Positions 36,458 to 47,090 are shown, counted from the first letter of the stretch. The stretch: 64,000 nt of DNA from Ignavibacteriales bacterium (GCA_016707115.1 JADJIH010000021.1:124001-188000); one strand, 5' to 3'. Notes: generated by a model from the letters alone, not told the origin. Program-made: numbers and translations.

Positions 36458-36592
36458 ATGAAGGTACGCAGAGTGCGATGTCCAAAATGTAAATCATTAC
36501 AAACAGAAGTTGAATTTAGATTTAATAATTCTTGTGTGGATATTTATGACTGTCTTGGAAAACAGATTTCACAAAATTTTAAGGGTGGTTAG
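36458..36592 (+). CDS. Small zinc-ribbon-like protein, 44 residues
   Basis: A short ORF beginning MKVRRVRCPKCKSLQ. It has a CPKC knuckle (Cys8, Cys11) and a second Cys pair further on (NSCVDIYDC, residues 26 and 32), so it may bind zinc. A good Shine-Dalgarno (GAGGAGAACC) precedes the ATG. Function unknown; it might be a DNA- or RNA-binding regulator. It is isolated, with a minus-strand tRNA gene downstream. Confidence 0.55.
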   Translation: MKVRRVRCPKCKSLQTEVEFRFNNSCVDIYDCLGKQISQNFKGG

Positions 36593-36703
36593 ATATCACA
36601 TACAACCTTATGTTCAGATGAAATCTTCTGAGTCAATAATCAAAATGTCTTCTATGGTCTATTTTTTTTATTGCATTTAGGGTGCTAACTGTAAAAATAT
36701 TAT

Positions 36704-36748
36704 ACAAAAAAGCCTCAAGAACGCATATTTTGAACGTAATTGAGGCTT
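36704..36748 (-). terminator. Terminator downstream of tRNA-Ser
   Basis: On the minus strand AAGCCTCAA pairs with TTGAGGCTT around a 21-base AT-rich loop and is followed by TTTTTT. It lies 13 bases after the 3' end of the tRNA. Confidence 0.7.
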
Positions 36749-36760
36749 ATTTTTATCGTG

Positions 36761-36847
36761 CGGAGAGTCAGGGATTCGAACCCCGGAAGGACTTGCATCC
36801 TTAACGGTTTTCAAGACCGCCGCATTCAACCGCTCTCCAACTCCTCC
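36761..36847 (-). tRNA. tRNA-Ser (anticodon TGA), apparently with two indels in its 5' part
   Basis: The minus strand gives a class II tRNA: anticodon arm CGGTCTTGAAAACCG with TGA, a long variable arm (AAGGATGCAAGTCCTT), and T arm CGGGGTTCGAATCCCTG. The 3' acceptor strand ACTCTCC would pair perfectly with GGAGAGT, but the 5' strand reads GGAGGAGT, one G too many. The D arm reads GGAGAGCGG, one base short of the GGCAGAGCGG expected from its partner TGC. Two compensating one-base indels within 12 bases suggest sequencing error. No CCA is encoded. Confidence 0.85.
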
Positions 36848-36951
36848 GTAATTTCAAATTTTAGAACAAATTTGAGTGAAAATATAATCATACTTGCTGT
36901 TTCTACAAACTGATTTTGGCTATCTTAGAATTAAATTCATAAGATTTTAGT

Positions 36952-37704
36952 ATGGAGGAAAAAAAGATAAACACCTTTTTCATCTCTTTCTAAGGAAAGC
37001 TCGTCAGTTATCAAAACTTTGCACTACTTTGTCTTAGAATGGGAAAAAAATGTGATTTTCTCCAGTAACAATTGCAGATAAACTTGCAGAAGAAAAAAAT
37101 GAGAGAGTTGATAAAAAGAATTTCCGGATCACGGAATAATTGCGAAAGAGTTTGGGAAAGAAAATTCTGATGCTAAATATGTTTGGGTTCTCGATCCTAT
37201 TGATGGAACTAAAAGTTTTATTTCCGGAGCGTTGAGTTTTGGAACCTTAATTTCTCTACTCAAAAATGGCACACCAATCATTGGTATCATTAATCATCCC
37301 ATTCTTGATGAGTTTTTGATAGGTGATAATATTTCAGCGTTTCTTAATGGAAACAAAGTTCAAGTTAGAGAATGTAGTTCAATCTCAGAGGCAACACTAC
37401 TTACCACCGATCATCTCAATATTCAGAAATTTCAAAGTAAAAATGGTTTTGAAAATCTTGTACAAAAAGCAAAGCTTTATAGAAATTGGGGTGATTGTTA
37501 CGGCTACTATCTTTTAGCAACAGGATTTGCAGATATAATGATCGATCCAATTATAAGTGTATGGGATTCAATGGCTTTGATTCCAATAATAAATGGGGCG
37601 AGGGCAAGATAACTGATTATCAAGGTAATGATCCGGTAACTGGCAACAGTATTGTCACATCAAACAAGGTTATTCATAAGAAAAGTAATAAGAATACTGA
37701 ATGA
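36952..37704 (+). pseudogene. Inositol-monophosphatase/HisN-family phosphatase, multiply frameshifted
   Basis: Fragments in different frames join into one protein. An early fragment (37050-37110) reads SPVTIADKLAEE, the family's N-terminal metal-site region; next KYVWVLDPIDGTKSFISG holds the metal-binding motif DPxDGTxxF; 37232-37612 continues with SFGTLISLLKNGTPIIGII, NWGDCYGYYLLATGFADIMID and the C-terminal metal Asp in VWDSMA. A last frame switch near 37600 leads to GKITDYQGND and a stop at 37704. The family includes histidinol-phosphate phosphatase, which the length and GDCYGY motif suit. There are at least three frame changes, mostly beside A or G runs. Sequencing errors are as likely as true decay; a conserved fold is otherwise intact. 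Confidence 0.75.
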
Positions 37705-37783
37705 ATAATAAATCTACCCCTAAAAGTATAACTATCGTCATAGTTAAAATTGTAGATAGTGGGGGGGTAAAAATTTAAATTTT

Positions 37784-38476
37784 TCAGATCTGAATATTAA
37801 AACCAGTGTTACAATCCATAAAAGAAAATAGAAAAATCGCTAAATAAAAGAGTCTGTTTATTGGTGGTATTGAACTATTCATAAATCCATATTTATAAGT
37901 AAGAAACAATGGATTTATTAGAGCAATCAGTGTTAAAAAAACAATGGCTGCAAGTATCCCAAATTTTTTTAGAATTTTTTCCATCATTAAAAAATTCAAG
38001 CCAGTTCTTACAATTAAAATCAGTCCTAGATAAAAAAGCAAGTGTTCTAAAATATTGACTACAAACGGGATCTTACCAAAAAAGTTAGTTCTACTTTTTG
38101 ATTATCAGGTATAATGTACTTTTTTATCTTTGTAATAAAAGTTCAGCAAAGTAAATCAGCTTATTTTCTGGTTTAAGTGAAGGAATGCTCGCTGATAAAA
38201 GTAAATCTGATTTTTCCATTTGAACCGATTGCCAAAATGTATCTTCATCACTTTCCAAAATATTTGTCCGGTTAATTCATTTACATCGGTTCATATAAAA
38301 GTATTAAAATCATCATTACCATAATGACTCTTTTCAAATCGGTATGAAATTTTCTTACCATCAATTCCAAAAGTTCCTGAAAGAGGATAGTCATTATCCA
38401 AAAGATTTGACAAATAAATAGTTAAGAATGTTATTACAAAAGCCGCAATCCAAAGAACAATATTTTTTTTTTCATT
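37784..38476 (-). pseudogene. Membrane protein of unknown function, frameshifted
   Basis: About 230 codons spread over several frames. It starts at an ATG followed by ten A (homopolymer frameshift), then an N-terminal helix NIVLWIAAFVITFLTIYLSNL, an exported domain (LSGTFGIDGKKISYRFEKS; later fragments read ESDEDTFWQSVQMEKSDLLL-type sequence), and ends with two helices in 37784-38041 (LFYLGLILIVRTGLNFL; GILAAIVFLTLIALINPLF). It follows a terminator that closes the upstream outer-membrane gene. I do not recognise the family. At least three indels separate the fragments. Confidence 0.55.
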
Positions 38477-38535
38477 TATTAAATTTTGATTTTGTAAAAC
38501 AAATCTATACAGAAAAATTAGATGAGGAAAGCAAT

Positions 38536-38563
38536 AAAAAAAAAGCCCCGAATAAATCGGGGC
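38536..38563 (-). terminator. Terminator between the outer-membrane protein and the next gene
   Basis: On the minus strand GCCCCG-ATTTATT-CGGGGC followed by nine T. It lies 20 bases after the inferred stop of the outer-membrane protein gene, supporting that gene end. Confidence 0.88.
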
Positions 38564-38582
38564 CAAATTAAAAATATTGCGA

Positions 38583-39756
38583 TTATAATGAAGTACCCAT
38601 TTTAAAACCTCTATGTTTACAAATATTTTTGAAAAACCAATACTACCATCATCTAATCTGGAAATGCTTGCTGAGGGTCCTATTGCAAAGGCACTGAAAC
38701 CCCATCCTTCCATAATCTTTTGAACTAAAAGATTTATATTGTATTGAGGCTCGCGATATTTACTTCCTGGCATTCCATCAAAACTAATATCAAAAGTACT
38801 ACCGGCAAGAGATGCTTCGCGAAGAGCGAATCCAAAATGCCATTCATCCAGATACTGAGAAACATAAACTCTGCCTCTTGTTGAACCAAGGATAGATAAA
38901 GGATATCTAAATTCCCAGTTTAGAAAGGATTGCTCATTATCAATAATCCTTGCCTGGTATTTAATAGTTGAATCAGAATTTAAAACCGTTGTGCCTTCAG
39001 ATTCATGAAGATATCTTTCACGTCTATCATCACTTAGCTTTGAAGGTGCTGCAAAATATCCAAATTCAAAAAGTTACCAAAAGGCAACACATAATTAAAC
39101 TGGTAGCCTTCACTGAAAATTGTATTATTATGATTTTGAGTTTTAACCGCTTCAATCATTGCATCAATGTGACTAAAAATACCAGCTCTGACTCCAAGTA
39201 TATGAAAATTAACTTCCATCATATTTGTTTCAAGTGCACCAGAATATGGAGTACCAACACCTAAAGATAATCCAACATCTTGTTTTAATGATAAGCCAAG
39301 TCTTTCACCACCTTGAAGTTGAAAGAAAGGATTTATGTAACCAAGAGTAGGCGATATCTGCATCTTAGTGGGAGGCTGCGCTACCTTACTTATTCTGATT
39401 TTTTGAAATACTCTGGTGAATACACTTCCATAATTAATATCTTCTTCAAGATTTAATTTAAATGGATAAGTAATAATTCTTGCTCTTAGTTCTGGTGGGA
39501 CAGCAAGAAATGGATACAAAACACTTTTTATTGAAATAGTTTGATTGTTAGCATCTCTCAAATCGACTACTATCTCAGCTTTAGGATCAGGTGGATCTAT
39601 AAAGAGCGCAGACTGAATATTGATGAACAAACTATCATCAAGCGGTTCCATTTGATAATATCTGATTTGTTCTTCTTCTTCCTGAGCAAAGATAGAATTA
39701 AATCCGAGAAGGAATACAAGAGTTAAGAATACAACAATTAATTTGGATGCTTTCAT
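38583..39756 (-). pseudogene. Putative outer-membrane beta-barrel protein downstream of the GldL/GldM-like pair, frameshifted
   Basis: About 390 residues in three frames. The first 230 codons (39034-39756) carry a signal peptide (VFLTLVFLLGFNSIFAQ), then ALFIDPPDPKAEIVVDLRD and barrel-like strands (GERLGLSLKQDVGLSLGVG). A frame change near 39050 gives FEFGYFAAPSKLSDDRRERYLHE and WEFRYPLSILGSTRGRVYVSQ, and the frame at 38291-38773 continues GMPGSKYREPQYNINLLVQK. A last slip in AAAA gives a stop at 38583, just before a terminator. It is co-oriented with the inner-membrane pair upstream (stop of GldM-like gene 21 bases before its start). I infer an outer-membrane partner of that complex. Confidence 0.6.
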
Positions 39757-39777
39757 TTTGTTTTTATACCTGAATGA

Positions 39778-40727
39778 TTAATTAGAAAACTCTGTAAAGA
39801 AGAACGAGTCGCCAACCTGAACCCTGTCTTTTGATTTTTCATCAACAGCTGTGAAGAAGAAATTAACTTTATATCTTCCATCAGATTCGCGCAGATTGCC
39901 GTTCTTATCCAGCCAGCTATCAAAAGCACTTTCTGTTGATGCAATTTTTAGCGATACATTATAAATTAAATTTCCGTTACTGTCCTTAGTTGGTCCGGAT
40001 ACTGAAATTGGTCCTGCATATGTTACTTTAAGCTGATCCGGTCGTTGATCAATAATGGTAACTTTAAAAGCTGTTATACGCTGCAAATCTTTTACATAAA
40101 TATCTGCGGAATTCATTTTAGTTGTAACACGTTCGATTTTGATTTCAGGTGCTTTATTAGGTAGAACTTTTATTCTTTCTTCCTGAGATCCGAACTTATT
40201 ATCACTTCGGTTTGATCTGTAAGATCGAATTTCTTTTCCTGCCCGGCTGGTACAACAGCTATTGGATTATTCATATTTCTGGGGTCATAAATGTTTGCAG
40301 GAACGGTTCCAGTGTTTCTTGCAATATTCCAGGTATGCTGTATATATGTTTGTTTTGCTGAAATAGGAGATTGAAGCAGTGTCTGCTCTTCAACAATTTC
40401 TTCTTTCTTTATCTCATCCTCCTTAGAAGGCGGAACAAAATCTTTTAGTGTTTCTAATTTTTTGTTAAGAGCAGCTAATTGCTCTCTCATTTGTTCGTTT
40501 TCAACTACTACGTTTGGATCTATCTTGATGGAGAAGTCTATACCAAGAGCATAAAGAGAATCTAATACTGCCATCAGAGAATCTCTTACCTCTTTTTGAA
40601 CAGTATCCTCTTCCAATGCAACCCTTCGTAAATCAAGATCAGCTCCTTTAAGCGCAAGTACTGTAATTACAAAAATGTACAATACCTGGTAGATAACGAA
40701 TTTACTGTCTCTGTTTTTATTTATCAT
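39778..40727 (-). pseudogene. GldM-like periplasmic T9SS motor component (tentative), frameshifted once
   Basis: About 315 residues. A short cytoplasmic N-terminus and one helix (IYQVLYIFVITVLALKGADL) resemble the start of GldM/PorM. A coiled-coil follows (EQMREQLAALNKKLETLKDF), then Ig-like beta domains (LTDQTEVIIS; after the frame change at ~40185: EERIKVLPNKAPEIKIERV, VKDLQRITAFKVTIIDQRP, RYKVNFFFTAVDEKS). GldM is longer (~500 residues), so this would be a short divergent version. It sits 14 bases after the GldL-like gene, the normal gldL-gldM order. The assignment rests on topology and order, not on a clear sequence signature. Confidence 0.5.
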
Positions 40728-40741
40728 TTTTTAAAATCTTT

Positions 40742-41725
40742 TTATTTCTTAACAACAATTGCTTCTAAATGTTTTAATCCAGCTAATGTCTTTTCATCAC
40801 CGAGTGAATGAGATGCCTGGTTTATAGAATTTGCTAAAGTGCTAAGCTCAGATATTTTTTGTGAGCTTACTCCTTCAATCTGATTAATCTTTTCGGCCAA
40901 TGTACTGATTGACATAAAATTCTTGTTCATTATTTCACTAAGCTTTGCTGATTGTTCAACAAGTAGTTTTAAACTTCTCTACATCTGCAAGTGATAATTC
41001 AGTACTGCCAGCTCCGGTATTTCCTTGATTAAGCTGTCTTAAAATATTCTTTGAATTTTCTACTTGAATTCTTGAAAATGTTTATCTCTTATATCAGAAA
41101 CGTGATTAACCACTGATTGAAATTCAACACCAAGCTGATCCATAACAGGTTCAAACAATTTTCCAAGCGCAAGCACAATCAAAGCCTTTACTTCAAACGG
41201 AACTGATAATCCCAAGAAAATCTCTTCACCAAGTTTTATACTTATTAAAAGTATAGCCGCACCTATAAGTGGTAGTGCAGTTGCCAAACTATCTATTACG
41301 CTTGTATAAGAATTAATAATTCTATCAATGGTGCCGCTTGCTGGTGTTCTAATAATCTCCAATTTAAGTTTATTGAATGCAAGAAATGCAAGTAAAATAA
41401 AAATCGAATAGACAGCGATGGGTAGCCACCAAAATCTAAATGGTTCAATATCTCCCGTTGCCGGCTGCCAGGATGGGAATAAAGATCTTGCTAGGTCTAT
41501 TGTGATATTACCTAAAATTGGAACTTCGGATAAATCTAAATAGAAAGAAATGAAAAGAGCAATTAATGAAATTAATGCCGGTTTTAATATTACTGTAAAT
41601 TTAATATTTCTTACTGCCGAGCGGGTATACTCTTCGAGTTCAAGTTCAAGTTCATTATTTGCTACATCAGGATTCAAAAGATTTTTTGTTGTGCTATCTT
41701 TTGGTTTTATTGTTGTATTTGACAT
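40742..41725 (-). pseudogene. GldL-like (or MotA/ExbB-like) inner-membrane protein, frameshifted twice
   Basis: About 327 codons. Residues 1-220 are in one frame: a Glu-rich start (NNELELELEEYTRSA), and hydrophobic segments ILKPALISLIALFISFYLDL, FWWLPIAVYSIFILLAFLAF, SLATALPLIGAAILLISI and VKALIVLALGKLF. The rest is a cytoplasmic helical tail in other frames (IQVENSKNILRQLNQGN; LVEQSAKLSEIMNKNFMS; ISELSTLANSINQASHSLG), comparable with the long helical tail of GldL. Frame changes lie at ~41070 and ~40970. GldL and GldM form the proton-driven motor of T9SS, and this genome exports at least five T9SS proteins, so an intact copy is expected. MotA/TolQ/ExbB kinship is the alternative reading. Confidence 0.5.
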
Positions 41726-42173
41726 CAGTCTCCTCGATATTTCTTTGTAAAACTTTGTTATAGAAAATGCTTAAAATTAATTTAGCTAACCAAAGTGGTT
41801 CTTGTTATTGACAATTATCATACCAATGCTCCTTTTAATGTTTTAAATGTGGTTAATTTTATTATTTAATTGCTATTTTTTTCATTTTCAAAAACTTGTT
41901 TTAATACAAGATATTTAACTATTTACTCTCTAAGTTTAATTCTAAAACTAAAAATATTGAATTACCAGACAATTATTCATTCATCTCAAATAAAAAGTTT
42001 AATAAAGATGAGCAACATTCTTCAATAGGTTAAAAATTCTTTACAATTCCGTAATTATTACCTAATGAATTTTGTTAATATTATCAGTTTTTAATTATCA
42101 ATTAACAAAAATATTCATTTATCTTTGATGTAAGAATATTATTTGTTTTATAACTTTACCGATTTATTGAATA
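41726..42173. promoter_or_regulatory. Divergent intergenic region between the GldL-like operon and the GH13 gene
   Basis: About 450 bases, very AT-rich, with no ORF or clear operator. Promoters for both directions must lie here, but I could not pick a convincing pair. Confidence 0.4.
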
Positions 42174-43739
42174 ATGAAAATATGCAGTAACCCAAGATTG
42201 CTTGAATTAAATGCACGCATTTGGATTAGACGCTTTGGTCAAGATTTTACTCTCGCATCAGTACCTGATGATCAAATAACCAGGTGGAAAGAACTTGGTT
42301 TTGATATGATATGGCTGATGGGTGTTTGGGATAATAATAAAGACGTGATAAATGAATATTGCTTTGAACCTGAATTAATTTCATCATATAACAGCGCATT
42401 AAAAGATTGGCATAAAGATGATGTAATCGGTTCACCATATTCAATTGATCGATATGAAATAAACCCTTTGCTGGGTACAAGAGAAGATCTTTTATCTTTT
42501 AAGAAAAGATTAAACAATGCTGGAATAAGTCTTATACTTGATTTTGTTTGTAACCACTTTAGTGCAAAATCATCGTTAATCTGGTCTAACAAAGAAATAT
42601 TTTTAACTGCTGATGAATTCATTTTTAAAAATGATCCATACACATTTTATCCTTCACCTGCCAATAGCAAAGAATATCTTGCTCACGGACGCGATCCTCT
42701 TTTTCCGCCGTGGAAGGATACTGCTCAAATAAATTTTTATAGCAGAGAAGCACGCAATTATCTTACTTCTGTATTAATTGATTTGACAGATTTATGCGAT
42801 GGTGTTAGATGCGATATGGCAATGCTGCCGTTAAATAATATTTTTATAATACGTGGATTGGCGTTCTAAAAAATATGGTTTTGAAAAACCTGAAAAGAAT
42901 TTTGGGAAGAAGCTATTTCCCAGGTAAAAATTAAACGGGATGATTTTATTTTTATTGCAGAAACATATTGGGATCTTGAATGGCAGTTACAAAATCTTGG
43001 TTTTGATTTTACTTATGATAAGCGTTTAACAGACCGACTTGCTGCAGGTGCTATTCATAGTATTAAAGAACATCTTCAAGCAGAAAAAGTTTATCAGGAA
43101 AAATCAGTTAGATTTTTAGAAAATCATGATGAAGAACGAGCAATTGTTAAACTTGGCAGGGAAAGATCTATTGCAGCCGCTGTTGTTATAAGTACCATCC
43201 CAGGAATTACATTTTATTTTGATGGTCAGTGCGAAGGCAAAAAAATAAAATTGCCTGTGCAGCTTGGCAGAGAACCTGAAGAAAAACAAGACGAGAAGAT
43301 AAAAGAGTTTTATCGTAATTTATTTAGAATAACTAAAGCTGATATTTTTAGAAACGGCACATGGAAATTGCTCGAAACCAGTCCGGTAGCTGACTCCGAT
43401 TTGAGTTATGAAAATTTACTTGCTTGGGAGTGGCGATTAGGAAATGAACTGCGTATTGTTGTTGTAAACTACTACCATTCTACCTCGCGATGCAGATTAA
43501 AGTTTAATATCCAGTCAAAATCTGATGATATTGTTTTAACAGATCTTTTAAACAATGTAACATATAAACGCTCTGTAAAGGAAATTTCTGAAAAGGGTTG
43601 TTTGTTGAACTTAAAACCTTTAACAGCCACATATTTTCATTTAGCGAAACAGGTTCCGACCAAACATTACTATAGAAAACGAGTTTTAGGAATAATTTCT
43701 ACCCCAAGTTTTCTTTTAATTTTAAGCATTCATTTTTAA
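42174..43739 (+). pseudogene. GH13 alpha-amylase-family protein with two compensating frameshifts
   Basis: About 520 codons that form a GH13 catalytic domain. All four conserved regions are present: I DFVCNH, II DGVRCDMAML with the nucleophile Asp, III FIAETYWD with the acid/base Glu, and IV FLENHDEER. The frame is lost near 42845 and regained near 42895, giving about 15 codons out of frame (true reading close to NTWIGVLKKYGFEKPEKEFWEEA). Everything before and after is in one frame, so two one-base errors or a pair of compensating mutations are needed. No signal peptide is seen, so it is cytoplasmic. It resembles the amylases of Bacteroidota/Chlorobi that act on maltose, trehalose or glycogen-type substrates; specificity is open. 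Confidence 0.82.
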
Positions 43740-43784
43740 GTTAACGAAACCAAAAAATAATTAAGGCATCATACAGGTTAAATT

Positions 43785-44006
43785 ATGGCAAAAAAAAATA
43801 ACAATATAAATCGTGAAAGAAAGATTGGGAAACAGGTTATAGAAAAAAAACCTGGTATGGACCCGAAATTAAAAAGCACAATATGGACTGTAATTACGAT
43901 TATTGTTCTGGTTGTGTTTTTTATAGTTAATAACACTAGAACCGAACCAGAAGAAGGTCCTTATCCACCCAATTACATACCTGCACAAAGTAACTCAACA
44001 AAATAA
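43785..44006 (+). CDS. Small single-helix membrane protein, 73 residues
   Basis: A Lys/Arg/Asn-rich cytoplasmic start (MAKKNNNINRERKIGK), one transmembrane helix (STIWTVITIIVLVVFFIVNN) and a short exported acidic/proline tail (TEPEEGPYPPNYIPAQ). It lies 19 bases before the thioredoxin-like gene and was probably transcribed with it. No known family; the pairing suggests a helper in membrane or redox biology, which is inference. Confidence 0.7.
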   Translation: MAKKNNNINRERKIGKQVIEKKPGMDPKLKSTIWTVITIIVLVVFFIVNNTRTEPEEGPYPPNYIPAQSNSTK

Positions 44007-44025
44007 ATCCTAAACAGAAAGGTAA

Positions 44026-44566
44026 ATGATAATCATGACAAAAATGTTTTTAGTATTACTAATAGCTTTTAGTGTAAACTCATTTTGTGTTGATAAAAAT
44101 ACAAGTAATACAAAACCTGGTGATGCTGAAACTGCAGTTGTAAAACTTGATGAAAATAAAGCTCCTGATTTTGCTCTAAAATCCTTTGATGGAAAAATTG
44201 TTAAACTTTCAGATTATAAAGGCAAAGTTGTTATAATTGATTTTTGGGCAACCTGGTGTCCTCCTTGCAGAAAAGGGATTCCTGATCTTATTTCTATCCA
44301 GAATGATTATAAAAATGATGTTGTAATAATTGGAATTTCACTTGATGGAGAAAAAACTTTAAAAGATGTTCCTGGTTTTGTTAAAAGCTATGGAATTAAT
44401 TATCCAATAGTTTATGGTGATGACAAAGTTGTAGCTGCGTATGGTGGAATTGAAGGAATACCAACAGCTTTTGTAGTTGATAAAAAAGGAAATGTTGTTG
44501 ATAAGCATCTTAGGACTTGTTCCCAAAGACACTTACGTAAACAAAATCAAAGAGTTATTGAAGTAG
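44026..44566 (+). CDS. TlpA/ResA-like thiol-disulfide oxidoreductase (C-terminal frameshift)
   Basis: An exported thioredoxin-like protein. The leader (LVLLIAFSVNSFCV) may be a lipobox signal, and the fold begins at KAPDFALKSFDGKIVKLSDYKGK. The active site is WCPPC in DFWATWCPPCRKG, followed by DVVIIGISLDGE and the cis-proline segment GIPTAFVVDKKG. The family reduces periplasmic disulfides, for example during cytochrome c maturation. The frame slips at ~44511: the other frame continues GLVPKDTYVNKIKELLK and stops at 44566, which is the normal end of such proteins, whereas the uninterrupted ORF runs on to 44577 with an unrelated tail. A one-base error is likely. Confidence 0.85.
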
Positions 44567-44577
44567 TGTATTTATAA

Positions 44578-44661
44578 GTCATTGCGAGGAGTGCTCGAGG
44601 AAGCAATCTATTGTTTACAATTGAAAATGAGATCACTTCACTTCGCTTTGCTCGTGATGAC
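44578..44661. repeat. REP-like palindromic element
   Basis: GTCATTGCGAG at the left end is inverted as CTCGTGATGAC at the right end, with GGAAGCAATCT inside. This matches the widely dispersed intergenic palindromes of the form 'cattgcgagg...gaagcaatct...tcgtgatgac'. It begins two bases after the thioredoxin ORF stop. Confidence 0.6.
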
Positions 44662-44675
44662 AGAGCATTTAAAAT

Positions 44676-44712
44676 AAAAAATCCTTATTCAGAAAATGAA
44701 TAAGGATTTTTT
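44676..44712. terminator. Bidirectional terminator between convergent genes
   Basis: AAAAAATCCTTATTC pairs with GAATAAGGATTTTTT around a 7-base loop, giving U-tracts on both strands. It separates the thioredoxin gene (+) from the PorV-like gene (-). Confidence 0.88.
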
Positions 44713-44735
44713 TATCCATTCGCTCTACTAAAATC

Positions 44736-45772
44736 TTAAATACCGCTTCTTAAGAATCTTGGTTCTTCTAATGTTAACATAATAGAAATTCTGTGTGAGT
44801 CATCCAATCGCTCGGTAGCAGATTCATTAAATCTTGCAAATGAATAATCTATATTAAGCTTAGGTAATTTAACACCGGCGCCAATTGTAAATTGCTTTAC
44901 ATCGTTGTAGCCGCCTCTAACATAAATCAAATTCTTAAATGTGTATTCTAAACCGGCATCATATCAAAACTAACAGGGCCTAAATTAAAGTTTGATGCAA
45001 ATTGTCTGTTCTCAAATCTAATATCAAAATCTAAAGCAGGCATAATGTATCCGCCAAGAAATTCAACAACTTTATATGCTGCACCGACTTTTAGAGTGGG
45101 GAAACAAGTTCATTCCTTCCGGTACTCCAGGCAACCAAAGTGGTTGTTGCATCCTGCAGGTTGGCACCAAGAAATAAATTTTCCATAGGAGTGTAATAAG
45201 CACCAACATCAAAACCAATTCCTGTTGCGCCAAACTCAGCTAAATCTCTTCTTATAATTTTGGCATTAATTCCCCAGTAAAAATCTTCGGTTTGTCTTTT
45301 TGCAAAAGTTAAATAAAATGCCCAATCCTGATTACTGAATTCTGTAATCCTGCTGTAATCAAGTCTGTCATCGCCAATATCAATTATTCCATCGCCGTTA
45401 GCATCGTAAAGAGCATTACGTGTATCAGGAATTCCATCCACACCCAACCTCATTACACTTAAGCCAAAACTCATATCATCTTGAAAAGGAATTGCAACTG
45501 CACCGTAATCATAATTAACAAGGTTGCCAAATTGCTCCGAGTGCATTAAAGCAAGCTGTGGATAGTTAATATTAGCAAGTCCGGCAGGATTGTAATAACC
45601 CGATGTAACATCATTAGCAACAGCAACAAAAGCGCCGCCCATACCAAGAGCACGGCCGCCAACGCCAAGTGCCATAAACTCACCGGCGTATTTTGCAATT
45701 ACCGTTTGAGCCTGTAATGATGAACTAAGAACTATTAGAGTTGTGAGAAGAAAAGCCGATTTTTTTGAACAT
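44736..45772 (-). pseudogene. PorV/PorQ-family outer-membrane protein, frameshifted
   Basis: About 345 codons. The true start is likely the ATG at 45772 preceded by AGGAGT; a slip in the seven-A run just after it puts the signal peptide (SAFLLTTLIVLSSSLQAQ) in another frame. The barrel start FMALGVGGRALGMGGAFVAVANDVTSGYYNPAGLANI is diagnostic for the PorV/PorQ (UPF0164-like) family, relatives of FadL. Further slips at ~45098 and ~44957 split the rest (LKVGAAYKVVEFLGGYIMPAL; LIYVRGGYNDVKQFTIGAG; HRISIMLTLEEPRF). PorV is the T9SS shuttle that brings substrates to the sortase; whether this paralogue does so is inference. It strengthens the case for a T9SS-related region. Confidence 0.8.
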
Positions 45773-46027
45773 AAATTGTAACTCCTGTTAGCAAAGGATA
45801 TAAACTTGATGGAGAAAATTGAGAATTTGAGATATAAAGTCAAGGCTAAATTAATTAGAAAGAATTTATTATTTCAATAATCCCAGCAAAACTTAATAAT
45901 TATTCAATTATAAATGAATTACTGACTATTTCACCAGGCCAGAATTGCAGAAAACTTCAAACTAAATATTAATTGCAGAATTATTTATCTCTTTACAATG
46001 AATTGAGATACTTACTATACAATAAGA

Positions 46028-46465
46028 TTAATTTATAGAGAACTTTTTAGAAAGAACTTTTGAATTATTATTTGCTAGAGAAACCTCAACGATATAATCA
46101 CCTTTATCAAGGTTCTGATAGTTTGAATCAACAAGGGGCAATACAATATCATACTCTTTAGTATCATTTTCCTTCAATGTAATACTAAGCATAACGTGTG
46201 CGCAAATTTCTGGATAATTTCTTACGATAGTGTTTCCACGTTTGATATATAAAATGTACTCACAGCTTGAGCTAAATTGATAAGTAATATCGTCAGAAGT
46301 GAAATTTGATACAGTGAAAGTACCTTTGAGTGTGTCAGCAATACCATAATTGGTTTTCTGTAATTCGAAGTTTAGTTCAGCATCTCCATCAAACAAATCA
46401 CAACTATTAACAATAAATGAAAGTAATAATAATTGAAATAAAATTATTATGTATTTCATACTCAT
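46028..46465 (-). CDS. Small lipoprotein with an Ig-like (BsuPI-type) beta domain
   Basis: A 145-residue lipoprotein. Lipobox FIVNSC follows a hydrophobic leader; either of the two first Met codons could start it. The mature part (LKGTFTVSNFTSDDITYQF; DYIVEVSLANNNSKVLSKKFSIN) is a single beta-sandwich resembling the intracellular proteinase inhibitor BsuPI / transglutaminase-associated Ig fold. Function unknown. It is the last intact gene at the left end of the run of short same-strand genes with attC-like repeats, though no such repeat is visible directly beside it. Confidence 0.7.
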   Translation of the reverse strand: MSMKYIIILFQLLLLSFIVNSCDLFDGDAELNFELQKTNYGIADTLKGTFTVSNFTSDDITYQFSSSCEYILYIKRGNTIVRNYPEICAHVMLSITLKENDTKEYDIVLPLVDSNYQNLDKGDYIVEVSLANNNSKVLSKKFSIN

Positions 46466-46557
46466 ATTCCTTTATAGCTTAGATTAAAATTAGAACTAAT
46501 TTCTGGAAAGATCAAAGAACTTATTTAGAACCTGTAATAAAGGATTGAATATTATTT

Positions 46558-47090
46558 TTATCTTGACCAACCAAATGATAAACCTAATCCAACAGCAGAC
46601 ATTCCAAAATCTGTAGAATCAAAACACCACTATACTTTACGTATAACTTTACTGATTTGTTAAAATTTAATATAATGCTAATTCCGGCTTTTAATCCTCC
46701 AACTGGATATTCTTCTGCAGATGAATTGCTACTCATTCTGTATGTATATCCAAGAATAACTTGTGAAGTAATAAGTTTATCATAACCAATTGATGTATAT
46801 GCTAATAAGTTTAAATCATTAAATGGTGAGCCATATTCTGAGCCACCAACACCACCGGCTAATAGATAGCTATATCCAGCTTGGATGCCAAAGCTCTGTA
46901 AGTTTGTTTTATAAATTTCAAAATCAGAAGAAATGGACAAATCAAGGATGAATATTAATGAAGTTGCATCAAAGTGTATACTTTGTAATTGAAAATATGG
47001 TTTGTTGGAAGACTCATCTTTATTTTCTTGAAATCCATAAGAATCAAAAATTAAGACAACAGCGATTAATATCACGCTAAATGTTTTCAT
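46558..47090 (-). CDS. Small outer-membrane beta-barrel protein, cassette gene 4 (C-terminal frameshift)
   Basis: About 177 residues. Signal peptide VILIAVVLIFDSYGFQ, then amphipathic strands (LSISSDFEIYKTNLQSFGIQAGYSYLL; SQVILGYTYRM; GLKAGISIILNFNKSVKLYVKY). The uninterrupted ORF ends at 46584, but a frame slip near 46615 gives DSTDFGMSAVGLGLSFGWSR and a stop at 46558, the proper aromatic-rich barrel end. Its start lies 53 bases beyond an attC-like repeat (47144-47201). Unknown function. Confidence 0.65.
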
